A stretch of DNA of 27,145 nucleotides from a virus, in IMG/VR virus record IMGVR_UViG_3300032665_000158, positions 1-27,145 of that record; one strand, 5' to 3'. Every line of letters starts with the position of its first letter. Position 1 is the first letter of the stretch. Below, in pieces: positions 13,812-20,566 of the stretch. The translations under genes were made by a program, and so were the position numbers. The notes under the pieces were generated by a model. The model worked only from the letters and a program-made list of their open reading frames with translations, was not told where the DNA came from and did no database searches.

Positions 13812-14641
13812 TGCATACTCTCCAAATTAACTTTGAGCCCTTGTATGTAGTCCACGGTGATCTCCTCACCGTCGTGGCCTCCACAAGAACCCGTGATGTC
13901 TTTAATGGCAAAGACGCCGATGTCGTTGTTGGGCATTAGCACCATCTTCGCGTTCGGGTGCTTGCCGTGATTGATGTACCGACCGGCCGGCGTACGGTTC
14001 TGGCCGATCCGTCCCAGACAAATCATCTCGCCCTCGGCAATGCGAGCCGTGGCAAATAAGCCACGCCCTGCAATCGCCGAATTCGCGACCTTGCATTTGT
14101 AACTGCCGTACGGAAACGGGATGACGTCATCCGTTTGTGAGAAGTGCTGCACTTCTTCAGCCGTCAATCCGATTTCGCCCAGCACTCGCTCAAAGTCCTC
14201 GATGTCCTCAAGGCGCGGTGCTACCGGTTGCGCTTTAATCGCCTTCCAGTGGTCGGTCATGTCGAGGAACATCTCGTCGAGCTGCTCGACATCCCGACAG
14301 TCGGTCGAGTGGACGTTGACCCAGACGCATTCGTCGTGGGTGTACGCCATCTTTCGCCCAGGCTGACCAATCGACAGCCACGGGGCCGACAAGGTCGACC
14401 GGCTGCCGTCGGCGTTGAACATGGTCAACGTACCGCGCAACAGCAGGTTTAAATGATCGGTCTTGTGCGAATGCCCCATCATCAGACTCTGCGCCGGCAT
14501 GACGGCGTGGCGCATGTAGATGCCCGGGGCGAAGGTATGAATGATGTCGGCGTGAACTTGAGGGAGCGCGACCAGCTCCTTCTCGGCTTCGTTCATTAAA
14601 GCCGGGAAGGCGGCAATACGCTCGGCGATCTCACTCGACAA
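13808..14641 (-). CDS. Cupin-SET fusion, probable protein lysine methyltransferase
   Basis: This 277-aa protein joins two domains. Residues about 40 to 115 read as a cupin barrel, with the metal-site pattern GHSHKTDHLNLLLRG (56 to 70) and a second motif near YTHDECVWVNVH. Residues about 181 to 266 read as a SET domain: SAIAGRGLFATARIAEGE, then RYINHGKHPN (221 to 230, the NHS-type motif with Gly for Ser), and GEEITVDY (258 to 265), whose Tyr265 is the expected catalytic tyrosine. SET enzymes move a methyl group from S-adenosylmethionine to lysine. The target is unknown. The start is a TTG overlapping the previous gene by 11 bases; an ATG at 14596 would drop 15 residues. The stop forms ATGA with the next gene. 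Confidence 0.82.
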   Translation of the reverse strand: MSSEIAERIAAFPALMNEAEKELVALPQVHADIIHTFAPGIYMRHAVMPAQSLMMGHSHKTDHLNLLLRGTLTMFNADGSRSTLSAPWLSIGQPGRKMAYTHDECVWVNVHSTDCRDVEQLDEMFLDMTDHWKAIKAQPVAPRLEDIEDFERVLGEIGLTAEEVQHFSQTDDVIPFPYGSYKCKVANSAIAGRGLFATARIAEGEMICLGRIGQNRTPAGRYINHGKHPNAKMVLMPNNDIGVFAIKDITGSCGGHDGEEITVDYIQGLKVNLESMQ

Positions 14642-14963
14642 GCAGCGTCACCACCGCGCCGGCCGCGGCACTGGTCGAATCGGAGTCAGCGGCAGCGCCG
14701 GTGACTGCCACCCACAGCTCGCCGTTGCCCGTCACCGGCGGCAGCATTTGCAGCACGTTGGCGCTCGCCGCCACGCCGATGGTCATGGCCGGGACGGTCG
14801 TGCCGACGGTCACGCCGGTGTTCGTCCAATACAGCTTGATGTAGATCGCCGTGGCGACGTTAGCGACCGAGATGCCAGTCACGTTGGCCGTCTGTCCGGC
14901 GCGTACCGGCTGAAGGTTCGTGCTGGACGTCGTGGTGAATTTGTACGGTACTGCGGAAGCCAT
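14631..14963 (-). CDS. Small beta-rich protein, unknown
   Basis: A 110-aa Ala/Thr/Val-rich protein with a GAGG ribosome site 6 bases before its ATG. It looks like one beta-sandwich domain, with strands at VPYKFTTTSSTNLQPV, TAIYIKLYWTNTG and GELWVAVTGAA. Similar small domains occur in phage proteins made with the head and tail, but I cannot assign a family. The gene is 8 bases from the upstream stop and overlaps the next start (TTG) by 11 bases, so it belongs to the same translational series. Confidence 0.65.
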   Translation of the reverse strand: MASAVPYKFTTTSSTNLQPVRAGQTANVTGISVANVATAIYIKLYWTNTGVTVGTTVPAMTIGVAASANVLQMLPPVTGNGELWVAVTGAAADSDSTSAAAGAVVTLLVE

Positions 14964-14971
14964 TTAGCGCC

Positions 14972-15313
14972 TCATTGAGGTACGAAAGTAAGTTGGGGAG
15001 TCGACGAGTAGCGAATAATCAGCGAGTCACCGGCCGAGACCGGGAAACAGCCCGCCGTCATCCCGGTCGTGTAATTGGTCGACCCGTTCCGGCTGAATTG
15101 GATGAGCGAGATCGTCCCGCCGTTCACGATCAAAAAACCGCGCTGCGGAGCCACGAAGGTGTACGGCGACTGCACCGGGGTGACCGCGTATTCGTTCGCC
15201 GGCGGGTTGCCGTTCAGCAACGACTTAAAGAAGAAATACCAGACCTTGTTGGTCTGCTTGCCCTCGGTCAGCGAGACCTCGAACGTCGGCAGGTTATTGG
15301 TCGCAACGGTCAA
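14972..15313 (-). CDS. Small virion-associated protein, unknown (TTG start)
   Basis: The 113-aa product starts at TTG, which overlaps the previous stop as TTGA and has an AAGGAG ribosome site 7 bases upstream, so this start is convincing. The sequence has an N-terminal segment with KVWYFFFKSLLNGN and then beta strands: YTFVAPQRGFLIVNGGTISLIQFSRNG and AGDSLIIRYSSTPQLTF. The second half resembles the small trimeric beta modules found in tail or fibre components of podoviruses. There is no signal peptide. The function is unknown; position between gp10-like and cupin-SET genes suggests a tail or head-completion part. Confidence 0.65.
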   Translation of the reverse strand: MTVATNNLPTFEVSLTEGKQTNKVWYFFFKSLLNGNPPANEYAVTPVQSPYTFVAPQRGFLIVNGGTISLIQFSRNGSTNYTTGMTAGCFPVSAGDSLIIRYSSTPQLTFVPQ

Positions 15314-17058
15314 GCCGCTTCTCCTTCGTTGGCCTCACCCTGCGCCCACAGCGTGGCACCCACGATGTCGCGAGGGACGGGATCGGTAAAGTTGAGTTCG
15401 AACACCCGGTCGCGAGCGCGGCCCAGTCGGCGCCACGTCGCACGGTTGCGGGTCTGGCCGACGAGACCGATGCTCGTCCAATGCTCGTTGCCCCAACTGA
15501 AGCCGCCGTCGTTCGACCACCGCAGCATGGCTTGCGGGTTGGCGCCCTGCCCGGTCTGTAGACCGACGCCGGGGGTGAATTCGACCTGAATGGCAGCCAT
15601 GAACACGCGCTGGCGGTTTTCACGCGACCAGACGTGCGGGGTGCGCCGTTGGCAGCGGAGGATGTTCCCCGCGTCGGTGTAGACCTGACGCGACATCTGG
15701 TGGATCTGGCCGGTCTGGTAGTCACCGACCAGTCGCAGATCCTGCATGTTCATGTAGCAGTTCGAGCGGTGGCGGTGGTAGACGCCGGCGGTGGAATCCC
15801 ACGACGCCCGCTGGTGCCACATCTTGGTGGTCGCGTCGAACACCCACGTCACGTCAGCGGTCGGGAAGGTCAGGACATAGAACATATGCCCCTCCTCCTC
15901 GTACGCGTAACCGATCGCGTCGGACACGTACGGGTAGCCCGAGATGGCGTGCTCGATCGCGTGGGTGCTGATGCGCTCCCATGTGTACTGATTGGTCGCC
16001 ACCACCATGTTCTCGCCCTGCTCATTGCGGGCAAGCCACACCAACGCCGGGCCCATGCGGGTGATCGAGTGCTTGGCCGAGCAGCCGATCTGCGGGCCGA
16101 CGCCGGGTAGGCGGCTGAACGCAAAGTTGGCGCCGCCCTGGTTAAACCACACCTCGCTCGTCCGCTCACCGATCAGCCACAGCTCGCGGTTGTTCTCGTA
16201 CAGCGTGACGAGGTTGTCGGTCGAGCTGTCTTTGAGCGCGTAGAAGGCGCCCGCGAAGCTGACCGTGTACGGCACCGGCGCGGTGGTGAAGAACGTGCGC
16301 GTCTGGGTGTTGTTGAAGATCAGCCAGCCTTCGATGAAGGCGACGCGATCGGCGGGTAGCCACGCCGGGTCGGTGATCTGCTGGAAGGCCGGCAGCGTGG
16401 CCGTCAGGGTGTCTGAGGTGCTGATGGTGGCCGTCGCGTTGGCCGACAGGGTCAACGTCAGGGCGTTGTAACTGACGCCCGTAATGGTCGTTCCGGCCGG
16501 TATTGCACCGCCCGAATCGCTGACGGTGGCGCCACAGATGAATTGGTAGTTCGGCGAGCCGGTGAAGGTGACTACGTTGCTACCGGCGGTCGTGGTGACC
16601 GTCGTGGTCGCCGTGCCGGCGCCGCTCAGGCGATACAGGTAGCCGTAGGTGCCGTCAACGATGACGGCGTAGCCGCCCAGACCGCCGAAAATGGCGCCGT
16701 TGTCGCGGATGCAGACCGGCCCCGAATTGGTGTTCAGCGTCCCGACCATCGCGGTTGAGAACTGAGCAATGCTCGACTGCGTGGCCGGCACCGTCATCGT
16801 GATGAGGTAGACCGTCGCGCCGACCACGGCAAGGGCCGTAGAACCGCCGGGAAGCACCCACAAGCCGCGAACGGGGCCTGTCTGGGTGCTGAGTATGGGA
16901 TTCAGGCCGGGGCAGCCCAGAAGCGCTATCGGCTCCTTGGCGTCCTTCTCGGCATCGATCTCGGGATACCAATTGATGAGCCGCTGGGCATCCTGCAACA
17001 GCATCGGGGCTTCGTAAGCACCCCCGACTAGGCCGAAATCAGCGCCCTCGTAACTCAC
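15310..17058 (-). CDS. P22 gp10-like tail hub / DNA stabilisation protein
   Basis: The 582-aa protein begins SYEGADFGLVGGAYEAPMLLQDAQRLINWYPEI, typical of P22 gp10-type proteins, which bind below gp4 as a hexamer and close the packaged head. Later blocks are ADRVAFIEGWLIFNN, NRELWLIGERTSEVWFNQGG and YPYVSDAIGYAYEEEGHMFYVLTFP, which read as beta-propeller blades. Residues 149 to 222 hold a Thr-rich module related to one in the upstream adaptor. I chose the GTG at 17058 because it forms a GTGA overlap with the adaptor stop and matches the family start; a TTG at 17082 would add eight unlikely residues. Confidence 0.87.
   Translation of the reverse strand: MSYEGADFGLVGGAYEAPMLLQDAQRLINWYPEIDAEKDAKEPIALLGCPGLNPILSTQTGPVRGLWVLPGGSTALAVVGATVYLITMTVPATQSSIAQFSTAMVGTLNTNSGPVCIRDNGAIFGGLGGYAVIVDGTYGYLYRLSGAGTATTTVTTTAGSNVVTFTGSPNYQFICGATVSDSGGAIPAGTTITGVSYNALTLTLSANATATISTSDTLTATLPAFQQITDPAWLPADRVAFIEGWLIFNNTQTRTFFTTAPVPYTVSFAGAFYALKDSSTDNLVTLYENNRELWLIGERTSEVWFNQGGANFAFSRLPGVGPQIGCSAKHSITRMGPALVWLARNEQGENMVVATNQYTWERISTHAIEHAISGYPYVSDAIGYAYEEEGHMFYVLTFPTADVTWVFDATTKMWHQRASWDSTAGVYHRHRSNCYMNMQDLRLVGDYQTGQIHQMSRQVYTDAGNILRCQRRTPHVWSRENRQRVFMAAIQVEFTPGVGLQTGQGANPQAMLRWSNDGGFSWGNEHWTSIGLVGQTRNRATWRRLGRARDRVFELNFTDPVPRDIVGATLWAQGEANEGEAA
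16393..16614 (-). repeat. Beta-module insert, copy 2 (in gp10-like gene)
   Basis: This stretch encodes residues 149 to 222 of the gp10-like protein. The pattern AIPAGTTITGVSYNALTLTL then SANATATIST matches copy 1 in the gp4-like gene. It lies between YLYRLS and FQQITDPAWLPADRVAF, which are normally adjacent strands in the family. Confidence 0.7.
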
Positions 17059-18014
17059 GCGAAGCCGCCGTGCATGATCCAACCGGCGTCGGTGCGGCGA
17101 CTGCGGACGATGTCGCGGTCGAAGAAGGCTTCGACGTCCGGAATCTCGTTCAACGCTTTAATCGCTGCCTTCGATTCCATCGCTTGCTTCACCAGCAACG
17201 CCCCGGCGGTCTTGCCGTACTCGGGGGCGAGCTCGAGGGCGAGGTTTTTCTTGAGCGCTCGCGCAAAGCCTTGCGGGAGATTGATCGCCTGATTGACGTT
17301 CGCGAAGTCCGTCAGGATCGTGTCCGTCCACAGGTGCAACGAGCCCGCTTGCGACGGATTGGGGTAGAAATACAGGTTCCCGATCGGGTACGTCGGGTCG
17401 TAATAGCACAGGATCGGCCACGGGCCGGCCAGACCTTTGAGGCCAATGGCGGTGTACTTGTCGCGACCGACGATGTCGATGGGGTAATCGAGCCCGGTGT
17501 TACCGCTTGAGGTGATGCGGGTGAACGCGTTCGTGATCCGCAGCGGGCGGCCAATGGGGAAATTGCCCGGGGTCGTGTAGGTGATCGTCTCGGCCGCCGA
17601 CACCGTCGCCGTCGCATTCGCCGACATGGTCACCGTGTTGGTGCCGATCGACAGGATGGTGGTGCCGGAGGGGATCGCCGACTGCACGTCGGTGAGCGTG
17701 CCGCCCACGACGAGGTTGGACGGGATGGTCACGCCCGAGATAGTGGGTGAGCCGCTGACGAGGGTACCGGTGAACGTGCCGCCGACGGGGTTGCCGACGG
17801 TGTACTGGTATTGCCCTGGCGTAAAGGTGAGGATGTTCTCAACCGACGAGAAGATCATCAGCTTGTCGATCGACCACGCCTCGATGAGGTCGTTTAGGAC
17901 CATCAGGGCGTCAGCCGCGTCTGCGGCGCTCGGGGTTTCGCCGGCTTCCAATGCGTTGATGTTACGCAACGCGCCGGTGATGATGTCCATTGCGGTGGTG
18001 CTGTTTGCAGCCAT
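17055..18014 (-). CDS. P22 gp4-like head-to-tail adaptor with inserted beta module
   Basis: This 319-aa protein resembles P22 gp4-type tail accessory factors, which bind the portal after packaging and extend the channel. The helical N-terminus (MDIITGALRNINALEAGETPS, then ALMVLNDLIEAWSID) and the later segments RPLRITNAF, GNLYFYPNP, LPQGFARALKKNLALELAPEYG fit the family. Residues 77 to 148 look inserted: a Gly/Ser/Thr beta module ending IPSGTTILSIGTNTVTMSAN. The gene 3' of this one carries a related module. P22 gp4 itself is about half this length; longer homologues are common. The start is coupled to the previous stop and the stop overlaps the next start as GTGA. Confidence 0.85.
   Translation of the reverse strand: MAANSTTAMDIITGALRNINALEAGETPSAADAADALMVLNDLIEAWSIDKLMIFSSVENILTFTPGQYQYTVGNPVGGTFTGTLVSGSPTISGVTIPSNLVVGGTLTDVQSAIPSGTTILSIGTNTVTMSANATATVSAAETITYTTPGNFPIGRPLRITNAFTRITSSGNTGLDYPIDIVGRDKYTAIGLKGLAGPWPILCYYDPTYPIGNLYFYPNPSQAGSLHLWTDTILTDFANVNQAINLPQGFARALKKNLALELAPEYGKTAGALLVKQAMESKAAIKALNEIPDVEAFFDRDIVRSRRTDAGWIMHGGFA
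17571..17786 (-). repeat. Beta-module insert, copy 1 (in gp4-like gene)
   Basis: This stretch encodes residues 77 to 148 of the adaptor. It shares the pattern IPxGTTI-x(5 to 6)-NxxTxT-x-SANATAT-x-S with the second copy at 16393. It interrupts an otherwise continuous family sequence between a YTVG strand and GRPLRI. Confidence 0.7.
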
Positions 18015-18307
18015 TATCTAACCATGCCTCCAAGGCGCATCATCGAAAGGTTGAGCGTTGCTTCGTAAGGCGTCGAATTCGCAGCCGGCGTGCCGCCGTA
18101 GGCCGCGATGATGTCGGTGCCGTCCAAAGTGTTTGAGGTGCCGTTGGTCGCCATTGGACTGTTGCCAATGCTGATCAAACAGATCGCATCGCAATGCACG
18201 CGAATCATGGCCGTGTAACCCGAAAACTGGGCTAACGCGGTGCTGCTTCCCGTGATTGCGATGGTCTGTTCCGCTACCGGGGGCTCTTGCGGAGCCTGAC
18301 CGGCCAT
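18014..18307 (-). CDS. Small head-associated protein (N-terminus probably longer)
   Basis: From the first ATG the product is 97 aa: a Pro/Glu start, then AEQTIAITGSSTALAQF, TAMIRVHCDAICLISIGNSP, and a C-terminal GTDIIAAYGG region. The pattern suggests a compact beta-rich virion protein. However, the frame stays open for 23 codons upstream, to the TAA of the preceding gene, and that extension (ATLYVSEYRQIA) looks like protein. The ATG also has no ribosome site. The real product probably begins at a rare ATA codon, or is made by readthrough of the preceding TAA. The gene's own TAA overlaps the adaptor ATG in a TAATG junction. Confidence 0.65.
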   Translation of the reverse strand: MAGQAPQEPPVAEQTIAITGSSTALAQFSGYTAMIRVHCDAICLISIGNSPMATNGTSNTLDGTDIIAAYGGTPAANSTPYEATLNLSMMRLGGMVR

Positions 18308-18379
18308 CGGCGCGTAATTGGTCGCCGACGGTACGCTCGCAATCTGGCGGTATTCCGAGACGTATAGCGTTGCTATTTA
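18308..18379 (-). other. In-frame stop and ATG-less extension between two virion genes
   Basis: Reading on the minus strand, the TAA at 18379 to 18377 is followed in the same frame by ATA GCA ACG CTA TAC GTC TCG GAA and on to the ATG at 18307, with no stop. The extension translates as (I)ATLYVSEYRQIASVPSATN and so on, which looks like the true N-terminus of the next protein. No ATG, GTG or TTG lies in this 69-base stretch; only ATA (18376) or ATT (18343) could serve. No Shine-Dalgarno motif precedes the ATA. Confidence 0.7.
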
Positions 18380-18721
18380 GACGATGGCTGACGGGAAGGT
18401 TGACAGGCCCAAATTCGCGTTCTCATAACGAGAAACGAGAATCAGGATCTGATAGTTGCTTTGCGCGCCAATCGTGCTGCCCGTCGAATTGACGAACTGC
18501 ACGATGATCGAGCCCGCCGTAGAACACCACGAGGACCCGACCGACAGGCCGGCAACGTGGGACTGCGACTGAACGTCGACGATGTCGTAAGGCAACACGC
18601 CCGGCAGCGAGTAAGTGGCGGTATTGGACGTGTTGGCAGTCACCGAAGGCGTCGTAACCGCCAACGCGAGCAGGTCCTGCAACTTACAATTGCCGCCTTG
18701 GGGAGTAGTTCCACCTGGCAT
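18377..18721 (-). CDS. Small beta-rich virion protein
   Basis: The 114-aa product starts at an ATG with an excellent AGGAG site 6 bases upstream. A short Gly/Thr N-terminus leads into a beta-sandwich-like stretch: NTATYSLPGVLPYDIVDVQ, then AGSIIVQFVNSTG, and YQILILVSRY at the end. The strand order and the final LSTFPSAIV echo the protein encoded just upstream, suggesting duplication. The gene ends in TAA, and the next frame continues in phase without a conventional start codon for 23 codons. Readthrough into the next gene is therefore possible. The structural role is inferred from its place between coat and adaptor genes. Confidence 0.65.
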   Translation of the reverse strand: MPGGTTPQGGNCKLQDLLALAVTTPSVTANTSNTATYSLPGVLPYDIVDVQSQSHVAGLSVGSSWCSTAGSIIVQFVNSTGSTIGAQSNYQILILVSRYENANLGLSTFPSAIV

Positions 18722-18732
18722 TGATTTCTCCT

Positions 18733-18757
18733 AAAAAGGGCCGGTATTACCCGGCCC
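18733..18757 (-). terminator. Intrinsic terminator fused to a ribosome site
   Basis: On the minus strand, GGGCCGG/CCGGCCC is a 7-bp stem with a 6-base loop, followed by TTTTT and then at once by the AGGAG ribosome site of the next gene. It lies 6 bases after the preceding stop codon. It should lower transcription of everything beyond the coat and its small partner, unless antitermination overrides it. Confidence 0.85.
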
Positions 18758-18763
18758 CGTTGA

Positions 18764-19183
18764 TCAGTTGGTGGTAATCGCCGACGGCAGCGACGAGAAC
18801 GTGCCCGGGCTGGTCGACACGCTCGAGATGTACCGAGCGACCGTGATCAAGTACGTACCCGACGGGGGCGTGATCGTCGCAGCCGACGTCACCCAGTCGA
18901 TGTAGAACTTGTCAGCCGTCGACGTGTCGACGCGGAAGCCACCGATCGAGCAGCTCGCCGCGGTGCTGGGCGGGTTGATCGCAAGGATCACGTCGCCGGC
19001 CAAGATGCCGGTCGCCGCGGTCGCGTACGTCGCGCCGTTCAAGCCGTACGACTGCTCGACCGAGCTGGCCGTCGCAATCTGAGTCGGAGTGATGGACACC
19101 GCAATCGTCTGAATGGTCTGCAAAGTCGACCGCGGCGGCTGGGTGTTGGTCGTGCCAATAGTGGCCGGTCCAGGATTAGCCAT
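18764..19183 (-). CDS. Small beta-rich virion protein, decoration candidate
   Basis: A 139-aa Ser/Thr/Ala-rich protein directly follows the coat gene, with a GAGG ribosome site. From about residue 40 it reads as one beta-sandwich: GILAGDVILAINPP, then CSIGGFRVDTSTADKFYIDWV and GTYLITVARY. The downstream 114-aa protein has the same order of strands and a similar C-terminal end (PSAI), so the two look like paralogues. Small beta proteins encoded just after coat genes are often head decoration or head-completion proteins, but nothing here proves which. No signal peptide or membrane segment is present. Confidence 0.6.
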   Translation of the reverse strand: MANPGPATIGTTNTQPPRSTLQTIQTIAVSITPTQIATASSVEQSYGLNGATYATAATGILAGDVILAINPPSTAASCSIGGFRVDTSTADKFYIDWVTSAATITPPSGTYLITVARYISSVSTSPGTFSSLPSAITTN

Positions 19184-19212
19184 TGAAAAGTACCTCGGAA
19201 AAGAAGGGGATA

Positions 19213-19234
19213 GAGGGGGCTGTTACGCCCCCTC
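19213..19234 (-). terminator. Hairpin after the coat gene
   Basis: An 8-bp perfect stem, GAGGGGGC/GCCCCCTC, with a 6-base loop lies 6 bases beyond the coat stop. The downstream tract on the minus strand is pyrimidine-rich (TATCCCCTTCTTTT), not a pure T-run. This could be a leaky terminator or an mRNA 3'-end stabiliser that keeps coat expression above that of the genes below. Confidence 0.7.
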
Positions 19235-19240
19235 CGTCGA

Positions 19241-20548
19241 TTAGCCGGCGATCTTGACGCCCAGTTCCGGATAGAGCGAAGCCCATCCGTAGAGCACGTC
19301 AAAGCGGGTGGGCAGGGCATCGTTGTTGATCGTGTACTGACGAACAACGCGGAAGTTGATACCTGCTTCCTCGTCGACCGCACGCGCGGCCATATCGACG
19401 CCGCCCGGCAGATCGAGGTCGGCGAACGCCAACGCCAAGCAGTCGCGGTGCATCGCAATGTTCTGCGGCGACACCGTGCCGGCATAAGCGCCCGACGCCG
19501 AGCCCCAGACCTGAATCGCGGCGTTGCTCGCAGGCTGCGCCGTGACGTTCTGGAACTGGCCACCGTAGATGCCCGCGTTCTTGACGTAGAAGTCGAGAGC
19601 GCCGCCCGAGGACGAGCTGTAGACACCGGTCGTGCTGTTGTACGTACCGTTCGACAACGTCGACGGCGGCGCAATAACGACGAACTGGCGCAGACGGTTG
19701 GAGCCGTACGCACCGCGGTTCTGCGGGTTGGCCGAGTACACGCCGGCGACGGTGATCACGTCGCCAACGGTCAGGCGAGCCGCCGCCGAAGCCGTCCAGC
19801 CCGTGGACTGGATAAGACCCGACGACGCCCAACCCGACGAGAGCCACGCGCTCGAGGTGTTGTTCGACAAGGTCGGCGTACCGCCCTGGGCGCCCACCGT
19901 GTAGGACACCACGTTCTGATCCATGTACCAGTCGAAGCCGGCGAAGTTCTTGGCGACCAAGCCCTTCTCGATCTGCTCGGCAACGCCCGATTGCGGGTTG
20001 AACAGGCCCTTCACGGAGTCCTGCGCGTACGCCATGCTGAACGGGTCAAGGATGACCACGCGCTCGCCATCGCGAGGCGCGGCTTCACCGTCGAGGATCG
20101 CGCCCGCGAGCGTGAAGCTCAGGAACGACGCCGGCGGCGTACCCGGGGTACCGACCGCGTTCGGGATGTTCTGGTACGCATACGTCGCGCCGTCGCGGTC
20201 GATCTTGTTCGCGACCGCGGCCACGGCCGGGTTGATGATGCGTTCCTTGAACATGTCGACGCTGGTCGCGAGGTCGGCCGTCGTGAACTGCACGTCGACG
20301 TGGAACTGGGTCGTGAGCGTGACCGGAATGTAGGTCTCGTTCGTGTCTTCCACGTTCAACGCCGGGCCGGTCGTACCGATGTAACGGGGCGGCTTGCGGA
20401 CGTTGACGGTGTAACCGACCTTGGCGCCCGACAGGGCGAATTGCGAGGCGTACTGGCGATTAACGTGATCGGCAAAGCACAGATCGTTTTCGAGGACCAT
20501 CAGGCCCTCGTTCGTGATCTGACTGATAGTCAGAAGGTTGTTAGACAA
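19241..20548 (-). CDS. Major coat protein, P22 gp5-like (TTG start)
   Basis: The 435-aa protein opens with SNNLLTISQITNEGLMVLEN, then FADHVNRQY and the strand KVGYTVNVRKPPRY, the hallmark N-terminus of P22 gp5-type coat proteins with an HK97 fold. The length also fits. Gly- and Ser-rich strands in the middle (about 215 to 340) would cover the inserted domain and outer face. The start is TTG, not ATG: an AGGAG ribosome site lies 6 bases upstream and the family N-terminus begins right there, while the next ATG (residue 17) would cut into the conserved helix. It lies 18 bases after the scaffold stop. The gene is followed by a GC-rich hairpin. Confidence 0.93.
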   Translation of the reverse strand: MSNNLLTISQITNEGLMVLENDLCFADHVNRQYASQFALSGAKVGYTVNVRKPPRYIGTTGPALNVEDTNETYIPVTLTTQFHVDVQFTTADLATSVDMFKERIINPAVAAVANKIDRDGATYAYQNIPNAVGTPGTPPASFLSFTLAGAILDGEAAPRDGERVVILDPFSMAYAQDSVKGLFNPQSGVAEQIEKGLVAKNFAGFDWYMDQNVVSYTVGAQGGTPTLSNNTSSAWLSSGWASSGLIQSTGWTASAAARLTVGDVITVAGVYSANPQNRGAYGSNRLRQFVVIAPPSTLSNGTYNSTTGVYSSSSGGALDFYVKNAGIYGGQFQNVTAQPASNAAIQVWGSASGAYAGTVSPQNIAMHRDCLALAFADLDLPGGVDMAARAVDEEAGINFRVVRQYTINNDALPTRFDVLYGWASLYPELGVKIAG

Positions 20549-20566
20549 GACAGTCTCCTATGCGCT

